Part shown: positions 58,814 through 64,000 of the stretch, one piece after another | How the letters are laid out: every line of letters starts with the position of its first letter | Numbering within the stretch: position 1 is the stretch's first letter | NCBI RefSeq assembly: GCF_900078395.1 | Contig: NZ_FKLA01000009.1 | Span: forward strand, 820,614 to 884,613 | Source of the DNA: Anaerotruncus rubiinfantis | GTDB taxonomy: Bacteria > Bacillota > Clostridia > Oscillospirales > Ruminococcaceae | Direction of reading: 5' to 3' | Length of the DNA stretch: 64,000 nt | Made by a program: the position numbers and the translations under genes | The notes under the pieces: generated by a model | Database searches by the model: none | What the model saw: the letters and a program-made list of their open reading frames with translations, nothing else | What the model was told of the DNA's origin: nothing

Positions 58814-59712
58814 ACGGCATCCTCTGCATCGACAAGCCTCAGGGGTTCACTTCGTTCGATGTGGTGGCAAAGATGCGGGGCATCGCGGCCACGCGCAGGA
58901 TCGGTCATGCGGGTACGCTCGACCCGATGGCGACCGGCGTGCTGCCGCTTTTTTTCGGGCGCGCCACCAAAGCCTGCGACCTGCTGCCGGATCAGGACAA
59001 GCGCTACACGGCTATATTCCGGCTGGGGATCACGACCGACACGCTCGACATCACCGGCAAGGTGCTTTCCGAACAGCCGGTCAACGCCGCCGAAGCGCAG
59101 GTGCGCGCGGCGGCGGAAAAATTTACAGGGGAATTTATGCAGGTACCGCCGATGTATTCGGCGGTGCAGGTGAACGGCCGGCGGCTTTACGACCTCGCGC
59201 GGGAAGGAAAAGAAATCGAACGCGCGGCGCGGAAGGTCTGCGTCAAAAAACTTGTGTTTCTCGCGGCCGATGAGGCCGCGCATACTTATACGATCGACGT
59301 TCGCTGTTCGAAAGGCACCTATATCCGCTCGCTTGCCGCCGATATCGGCGAGGCACTCGGCTGCGGCGCGGTGCTCACCGCGCTGCGGCGTACCGAAGCG
59401 GCGGGCTTTACAGAAGCGCAGTGCGTCACGCTCGATGAGGCGCAGCGGCTCGCCCAGGCGGGGGAGCTTTCGCGCCGCTGTCTGCCGGTGGCCGAGGCGT
59501 TTGGCGGGCTGCCGCAGGCAGAACTCAGTGAAAAGCAGGCGCGGATGTTTCAAAACGGCGTCCGGCTTGACCGCGCGCGGGTGAACTGTCCGGACACGGA
59601 CGGGATGCTCGCGGTATACGGCCCGGGAAAGGTTTTTCTGGGGCTGGCCCAGACTGAAGGCGGAGAATTCCGAATGAAAAAGCTTTTCATCCTGCCGGAG
59701 AGCGCCGGTTAG
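58801..59712 (+). CDS. truB: tRNA pseudouridine(55) synthase TruB
   Basis: 303 residues. LNGILCIDKPQGFTSFDVV, then the catalytic segment RIGHAGTLDPMATGVLP with the essential Asp, and QVPPMYSAVQVNGRRLYDLAREG. It converts U55 of the T loop to pseudouridine. I start it at TTG 58801 (6 bases after AGGAAGGGG); in-frame TTG 58780 lies before the site. It overlaps nrnA in a different frame. Confidence 0.94.
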   Translation: MQELNGILCIDKPQGFTSFDVVAKMRGIAATRRIGHAGTLDPMATGVLPLFFGRATKACDLLPDQDKRYTAIFRLGITTDTLDITGKVLSEQPVNAAEAQVRAAAEKFTGEFMQVPPMYSAVQVNGRRLYDLAREGKEIERAARKVCVKKLVFLAADEAAHTYTIDVRCSKGTYIRSLAADIGEALGCGAVLTALRRTEAAGFTEAQCVTLDEAQRLAQAGELSRRCLPVAEAFGGLPQAELSEKQARMFQNGVRLDRARVNCPDTDGMLAVYGPGKVFLGLAQTEGGEFRMKKLFILPESAG

Positions 59713-59740
59713 ACTATGAACGAGAGGGGAGGCGTGCCGT

Positions 59741-60676
59741 TTGAAGCGATATGCGACCATCCGGGAAACCAGCCCGGCCTGCGCTTCGGCCGCGGTCGCG
59801 CTGGGGTATTTTGATGGACTGCACATCGGCCATGCCGCGGTCATCGGACGGGCGATCGCCCGTGCGAAGGAAGGCATGTGCGCGTGCGTATTCACCTTCA
59901 CGATGCATACGGCGCATCCGCAGGCAAAACAGGAGGGAAGCGACCTTGTCACCGAGGAAGAGAAGTACCGCATCCTGGAGCAGTGGGGCGTGAGCCTGGT
60001 GCTGGCGCCGGACTTTTCTGAATTCAGGGATATGAGCCCCGAGGAATATGTGGACGAGGTGCTGGTGAAGCGGCTGCATGCGAAAGCGATCTGCTGCGGG
60101 CACGATTTCCGGTTCGGGCGCCATGCGAGCGCGGGCGTCATTGAACTGGCGGCGCTGTGCGACGCGCGCGGCATCGAAATCGACATTGTCCCGGCGGTAA
60201 AATATGAGGGCAAACGGATCAGTTCGACCTGGATTCGCGAATTGATCGGCCGCGGCGAGGTGGACACCGCCGCGAAGCTTTTGGGCAGGGCGTTCGGCTA
60301 TGACTTCACGGTCGTGCCCGGCAAAAAACTGGGGCGCACGATCGATTCCCCGACCATCAACCAGCGGCTGCCAAACGGGTTTGTCGCGATGCGTCACGGC
60401 GTCTACGCTTCGGCTTCGATGGCTGAGGGCAAATGGTACCCATCGGTGACCAACGTCGGAGTGCGCCCCACGGTGGAGGACAGCCGGGCGGTCAACTCGG
60501 AAACCTACCTGTACGGCTTTTCGGGCGACCTTTACGGGAAAAAGGTACAGGTGCGGCTCTTGAAGTTCCTGCGCGATGAGCAGCGGTTTGCTTCGGTGGA
60601 CCAGCTCAAGGAGCAGATCCAGCGGGACACGCAGGATGCGCTGCCCTACGCGCGCACTTATATTACGGCGCTGTAG
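59741..60676 (+). CDS. ribF: Bifunctional riboflavin kinase/FAD synthetase
   Basis: 311 residues. N-terminal nucleotidyltransferase: ALGYFDGLHIGHAAVIGRA, later CCGHDFRFGRHASAG and ISSTWIRELI (STxxR). C-terminal flavokinase: GRTIDSPTINQRLP, where most members have G-x-PTAN, and YASASMAEGKWYPSVTNVGVRPTV. It makes FMN and FAD from riboflavin. TTG start at 59741 after GGAGGCG. Last gene before the rpsO promoter. Confidence 0.93.
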   Translation: MKRYATIRETSPACASAAVALGYFDGLHIGHAAVIGRAIARAKEGMCACVFTFTMHTAHPQAKQEGSDLVTEEEKYRILEQWGVSLVLAPDFSEFRDMSPEEYVDEVLVKRLHAKAICCGHDFRFGRHASAGVIELAALCDARGIEIDIVPAVKYEGKRISSTWIRELIGRGEVDTAAKLLGRAFGYDFTVVPGKKLGRTIDSPTINQRLPNGFVAMRHGVYASASMAEGKWYPSVTNVGVRPTVEDSRAVNSETYLYGFSGDLYGKKVQVRLLKFLRDEQRFASVDQLKEQIQRDTQDALPYARTYITAL

Positions 60677-60716
60677 CATTTTTTCGCAAAAAGTTTTTTG
60701 ATCCCGGTATGGAGCC

Positions 60717-60840
60717 TTTACAAACCGCCCATACTATGCTATAATTTCAATTCAAGCGGCCTTTTTCCCGGAGACAGGGATTCACGCCCGTTTTACACGG
60801 GGGTTATCACCCGCCTGTCCCTGAGATTCAGGACGGAAAA
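60717..60840 (+). promoter_or_regulatory. rpsO promoter and structured leader
   Basis: TTTACA (60717-60722), 17 bases, TATAAT (60740-60745) with an extended TG. The 90-base leader has nested helices: GGGACAGG-type outer pairs, CCCGT-TTTAC-ACGGG, GGGTTATCACCC and CCTGAGATTCAGG. This is the architecture of S15-binding autoregulatory leaders in Firmicutes; which class it belongs to is undecided. Confidence 0.65.
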
Positions 60841-60860
60841 TTTTATGAGGTGATTTTATC

Positions 60861-61127
60861 ATGATGCGCAAAGAAGAGAAACAGGAAATCATTCAGCAGA
60901 ACAAAACCCACGAGGGAGACACCGGTTCCCCGGAGGTGCAGATCGCAATCCTTTCCAAACGGATCAACGACCTGACCGAGCACCTGAAGGTCCACAAGAA
61001 GGATCATCATTCCCGCCGTGGCCTGCTGCAAATGGTTGGTAAGAGAAGAAACATGCTCAACTACCTGGCCAAGAAAGACATCAACCGCTACCGCGAGCTG
61101 ATCGCCAAACTGGGCCTGCGCAAGTAA
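60861..61127 (+). CDS. rpsO: Ribosomal protein S15
   Basis: 88 residues, the exact usual length. [28 protein letters not shown] and [29 protein letters not shown] are the conserved rRNA-binding parts. S15 binds 16S rRNA early in 30S assembly. GAGGTG precedes two successive ATG codons; either could start. A terminator follows at 61142. Confidence 0.97.
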   Translation: MMRKEEKQEIIQQNKTHEGDTGSPEVQIAILSKRINDLTEHLKVHKKDHHSRRGLLQMVGKRRNMLNYLAKKDINRYRELIAKLGLRK

Positions 61128-61141
61128 GCAGCCTGCTGTGG

Positions 61142-61170
61142 AGGCAGACGGCGGATATGCCGTCTGCCTT
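61142..61170 (+). terminator. Terminator of rpsO
   Basis: AGGCAGACGGC, GGATAT, GCCGTCTGCCT, then TCAC. A strong stem 14 bases past the stop with only a short U-run, so it probably lets some transcripts through to pnp. Confidence 0.65.
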
Positions 61171-61197
61171 CACCTGCGTATTCCAGTGGTTCGCCAT

Positions 61198-61286
61198 GGG
61201 GCCGTGAGCGCACTTTTAGCAGTTACCGGAGCGCCCGAAACGACCGTTTCGGAGGCTGCGATACTTGCTAAAAAGGACACGGCTCC
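61198..61286 (+). promoter_or_regulatory. Long imperfect hairpin in the pnp leader
   Basis: GGGGCCGTG (61198-61206) pairs with CACGGCTCC (61278-61286), CTTTTAGC with GCTAAAAAG further in, and CCGAAACG-AC-CGTTTCGG at the apex. Long leader hairpins before pnp are RNase III targets through which PNPase limits its own message in other bacteria. Confidence 0.6.
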
Positions 61287-61329
61287 GTGAAAATAAACGC
61301 TTTATTTTCTTTGAAACGGAGGAACAACA

Positions 61330-63450
61330 ATGTTCGAAAATTACAAGGTATTCGAAACCGAATTCGGCGGCCGCAAGATGACCTTCGAAACCGGGAAAAT
61401 GTGCTGCCTGTCGAACGGCTCGGTGCTGGTGCGCTGGGGCGAGACGGTGGTGCTCTGCAACGTAACAGCTTCCCAGAAACCCCGCGAGGGCATCGACTTT
61501 TTCCCGCTGTCGGTCGACTTTGAGGAAAAACTTTACTCGGTCGGCAAGATCCCCGGCTCGTTCATCAAGCGCGAAAGCCGCCCGAGCGATAAGGCGATTC
61601 TGGCTTCCCGTCTGGTGGACCGCCCGATCCGCCCGCTTTTCCCGAAGGATATGCGCAACGACTGTTCGGTTGTCATGACCGTTATGTCGGTCGATCCCGA
61701 CTGCCTGCCGGAAATCGCCGGCATGATCGGAACCTCCTTCGCGCTGTCCATCTCGGACATCCCGTGGAAAGGCCCCATCGCGGGCGCGAACATCGGCCTG
61801 GTCGACGGCGAAGTCGTCGTTTGCCCGAATGCCGAGCAGCGTGAGAAGAGTGATCTCAACCTCACCGTCGCCGCCAACGAGGACGTCATCTGCATGATCG
61901 AGGCCGGCGCGAATGAGGTCAGCAACGAAGTCATGCTCGACGCGATTATCAAGGGCCACACTGAAATTAAAAAGATGGTTCGCTTTATCAAGGAAGTGCA
62001 GGCTGAAATCGGCAAGCCGAAGTTCTCCTTTGAGTCGATGGAAGTCCCGCACGACCTGTTCGACGCTGTGGAATCCTTCTGCGCCGAAGATGTGAAGGTT
62101 GCGCTCGACACCGACAACAAGGTGGTCCGCGACGAACGGCTCGCGCCGATCGTCGACCGTGTGCATGAAAAATTCGACGACGGCCTGGAAAACCCGGCCA
62201 TTCTCGACGAAGTGATGTATAAGCTCCAGAAAAAGATCGTCCGCCGCTGGCTGCTCGATGAGCAGAAGCGGGTCGACGGCCGCAAGATGGACGAGATCCG
62301 CCCGCTGGCTGCCGAAGTCAGCCTGCTGCCCCGCGTCCACGGTTCCGGCATGTTCACCCGCGGCCAGACCCAGGTGCTGACCGTCTGCACCCTCGGAACG
62401 GTCAGCGAAGCGCAGAAGCTCGACGGCATCGACGACCAGGAGCAGAAACGCTACATCCACCACTACAACTTCCCCTCCTACTCGGTCGGTGAGACCCGTC
62501 CGAGCCGCGGCCCCGGTCGCCGCGAGATCGGCCACGGCGCGCTCGCGGAGCGTGCGCTTGAGCCGGTGATCCCGTCGGTGGAGGAGTTCCCGTACACCAT
62601 CCGCCTGGTTTCCGAGGTGCTCTCCTCGAACGGTTCCACCTCCCAGGGCTCGATCTGCGGCTCTACGCTCGCCCTGATGGACGCGGGCGTGCCGATCAAA
62701 CGGCCGGTCGCGGGCATCTCCTGCGGACTCATCACCGAAGGCGACCGCTGGATGACCATGGTCGATATCCAGGGGCTTGAGGACTTCTTCGGCGACATGG
62801 ACTTTAAGGTCGGCGGCACCGAAAAGGGTATCACCGCGATCCAGATGGACCTCAAAATCGACGGCCTGACCTACGACATCATCAAGGAGGCCTTCGAAAA
62901 GACCTATAAGGCCCGGATGTATATCCTCAACGACATCATGCTGCCGGTCATCCCCGCGCCGCGCGAGGAGCTTTCCAAATACGCGCCCAAGGTAAAATCG
63001 ATCCACATCCATCCGGACAAGATCCGTGAGGTCATCGGTTCGGGCGGAAAGGTGATCCAGAAGATCACCGCCGACTGCGGCGTCAAGATCGACATCGACG
63101 ATGACGGTACTGTGGTTGTTGCCTCGACCGACGCGGACGGCATCCGCCGCGCCATCTCGATCATCGAAACGATCGTCAACGACCCGGAGGTCGGCGCGAT
63201 CTACAAGGGCAAGGTCACCCGCCTGATGAACTTCGGCGCGTTTGTCGAGCTCGCCCCCGGCAAGGAGGGCCTTGTGCACATCTCGAAACTCGATATGGGC
63301 CGCGTCGAGAAGGTGGAGGATGTTGTCGCCGTGGGCGACGAAGTGATTGTCAAGGTCACCGAGATCGATCAGCAGGGCCGCATCAACCTCTCCCGCCGCG
63401 ACGCGCTCATCGCGATGGAGGCGAAGAAGAACGCCGCCAAAGGAAACTAA
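61330..63450 (+). CDS. pnp: Polyribonucleotide nucleotidyltransferase (PNPase)
   Basis: 706 residues. Two RNase PH-like domains: GSVLVRWGETVVLCNVTAS and RPSDKAILASRLVDRPIRPLFP in the first; PRVHGSGMFTRGQTQVL, SRGPGRREIGHGALAERAL and SSNGSTSQGSICGSTLALM in the second with active-site residues. KH (IREVIGSGGKVIQKI) and S1 (YKGKVTRLMNFGAFVELAPGKEGLVHIS) domains end the protein. It degrades RNA from the 3' end by phosphorolysis. ATG 61330 follows GGAGGAAC. Confidence 0.97.
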   Translation: MFENYKVFETEFGGRKMTFETGKMCCLSNGSVLVRWGETVVLCNVTASQKPREGIDFFPLSVDFEEKLYSVGKIPGSFIKRESRPSDKAILASRLVDRPIRPLFPKDMRNDCSVVMTVMSVDPDCLPEIAGMIGTSFALSISDIPWKGPIAGANIGLVDGEVVVCPNAEQREKSDLNLTVAANEDVICMIEAGANEVSNEVMLDAIIKGHTEIKKMVRFIKEVQAEIGKPKFSFESMEVPHDLFDAVESFCAEDVKVALDTDNKVVRDERLAPIVDRVHEKFDDGLENPAILDEVMYKLQKKIVRRWLLDEQKRVDGRKMDEIRPLAAEVSLLPRVHGSGMFTRGQTQVLTVCTLGTVSEAQKLDGIDDQEQKRYIHHYNFPSYSVGETRPSRGPGRREIGHGALAERALEPVIPSVEEFPYTIRLVSEVLSSNGSTSQGSICGSTLALMDAGVPIKRPVAGISCGLITEGDRWMTMVDIQGLEDFFGDMDFKVGGTEKGITAIQMDLKIDGLTYDIIKEAFEKTYKARMYILNDIMLPVIPAPREELSKYAPKVKSIHIHPDKIREVIGSGGKVIQKITADCGVKIDIDDDGTVVVASTDADGIRRAISIIETIVNDPEVGAIYKGKVTRLMNFGAFVELAPGKEGLVHISKLDMGRVEKVEDVVAVGDEVIVKVTEIDQQGRINLSRRDALIAMEAKKNAAKGN

Positions 63451-63470
63451 AAGCTGCTTCATCAGATAAC

Positions 63471-63505
63471 AAAACGCCCCCGGCCACTGGCCGGGGGCGT
63501 TTTTG
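63471..63505. terminator. Terminator of pnp
   Basis: AAAACGCCCCCGGCC, ACT, GGCCGGGGGCGTTTT with a further T. Strong in the + direction, 20 bases past the pnp stop; it ends the rpsO-pnp unit. Confidence 0.88.
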
Positions 63506-63609
63506 GTTTCTCTTTTGTGCTGCCGAAGGCTGCTCCTCTCAATGATTCGTCAGGATAGACAAGAGCAGGCAGCCGCTTGAAAGATAGCGGCTGTCCGGCA
63601 AACGAAAAT

Positions 63610-64000
63610 TTATAAAAAAGCATGATTCATGATCTTGTTTTGTAAATGAGCATAAAAGGCATCGTATTCCGCTTGTGAAATCGGCCTAGGGCTGCTCATG
63701 ACAACAAGTTCATGTCCCTTGTCTCCTTTATGGTAAGGAGGGTGAATATGGAAATACGGATTCTCAACAAATTCACATCGTTCATAGAATCCTTTTCTTC
63801 TTATAGATACTGCATCGATGGGAGGATCAATTTCAAGTATAAGAGTTTTCTTCTGTTTCTGCAAAAGGGAAAGTACTCTCTTTCCATATTGCTTGTTTCG
63901 CATCTCCGGCAAAATACAAAAATGTTCTATATAGATGTCATTTAAATTTTTCCAATATAAAACAAGCCCTACGAAAACGCCCACATCGTAAATCAATTCG
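63610..64000 (-). CDS. GNAT family acetyltransferase, 5' end outside the window
   Basis: The leftward frame is open to the window edge; 130 C-terminal residues are visible. YIEHFCILPEMRNKQYGKRVLSLL is the GNAT acetyl-CoA binding motif A (R-x-x-x-x-G-x/R), and EIDPPIDAVSIRRKGFYERCEF is motif B, with FYERCGF-like ending. The substrate is unknown. The DNA is AT-richer than the neighbouring pnp. The gap 63506-63609 shows no gene. Confidence 0.8.
   Translation of the reverse strand, partial: ELIYDVGVFVGLVLYWKNLNDIYIEHFCILPEMRNKQYGKRVLSLLQKQKKTLILEIDPPIDAVSIRRKGFYERCEFVENPYFHIHPPYHKGDKGHELVVMSSPRPISQAEYDAFYAHLQNKIMNHAFL

Noticed and set aside
61216-63462. A 748-codon leftward frame
   Set aside because: Antisense shadow of pnp.
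1-64000. tRNA or rRNA genes, insertion sequences, prophage
   Set aside because: I saw no tRNA-like T-loop plus acceptor arrangement, no rRNA sequence, no transposase or integrase motifs. A computational tRNA scan could still find a missed one.

Overview
The window is a 64-kb piece of a high-GC Firmicutes chromosome, most likely from an obligately anaerobic clostridium of the Oscillospirales (Ruminococcaceae / old Clostridium cluster IV). The evidence is the rimP-nusA-ylxR-ylxQ-infB-rbfA-nrnA-truB-ribF-rpsO-pnp order, a class III fructose bisphosphatase, type III glutamine synthetase, split archaeal-type glutamate synthase, rubrerythrin, ferredoxin-type proteins, and strong AGGAGG-type ribosome binding sites. 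I see no rRNA or tRNA genes, no CRISPR array, no insertion sequence and no prophage. The genus assignment is inference.

Layout. 1-4.3 kb: tail of a CCA-adding enzyme, then a leftward nucleoside-salvage pair (pyrimidine nucleoside phosphorylase and a phosphopentomutase fused to cytidine deaminase) and mscL. 4.3-8 kb: fbp behind an unusual palindromic promoter, then a flavodoxin-like reductase and a DegV protein. 8-10.8 kb: feoA-feoB-FeoB-associated protein, abutting a truncated acetyltransferase. 11-22.5 kb: a nitrogen-assimilation island. An ammonium transporter-PII fusion and GSIII run left; a divergent operon runs right with a three-piece glutamate synthase, its own ferredoxin and flavoprotein, GSI and an ANTAR antiterminator. 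22.5-30 kb: mixed single genes (M20 peptidase, membrane protein plus HTH regulator, rubrerythrin, Mrp ATPase, acetyltransferase, YczE-like protein, DNA polymerase IV, and an iron-sulfur membrane protein with ferredoxin behind a 31-bp palindrome).

30-37.3 kb: a Pho-type phosphate regulon, pstSCAB-phoU-phoP-phoR, whose PstS is circularly permuted. 37.3-42.2 kb: a membrane protein with an attenuator-like leader, an AT-rich small gene that seems to start at ATA, a helicase with a DnaQ exonuclease domain inside it, and a DUF523 protein. 42.3-48 kb: xpt followed by a BMP-family nucleoside ABC transporter (purine uptake and salvage). 48.3-52.3 kb: an HTH-cupin regulator, an acyl-CoA synthetase and a CstA-like transporter. 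52.4-63.5 kb: the translation and RNA-metabolism operon from rimP to pnp. The window ends inside another acetyltransferase.

Most interesting observations: (1) the PstS halves are in swapped order, cut at the domain-crossing loop; (2) an attenuator or riboswitch-like leader with mutually exclusive helices upstream of the GAP-family membrane protein; (3) the nitrogen island with a PII domain lacking the uridylylation tyrosine and an ANTAR protein encoded with its likely targets; (4) palindromic elements at the fbp and iron-sulfur promoters; (5) the DeoB-Cdd and UvrD-DnaQ fusions.
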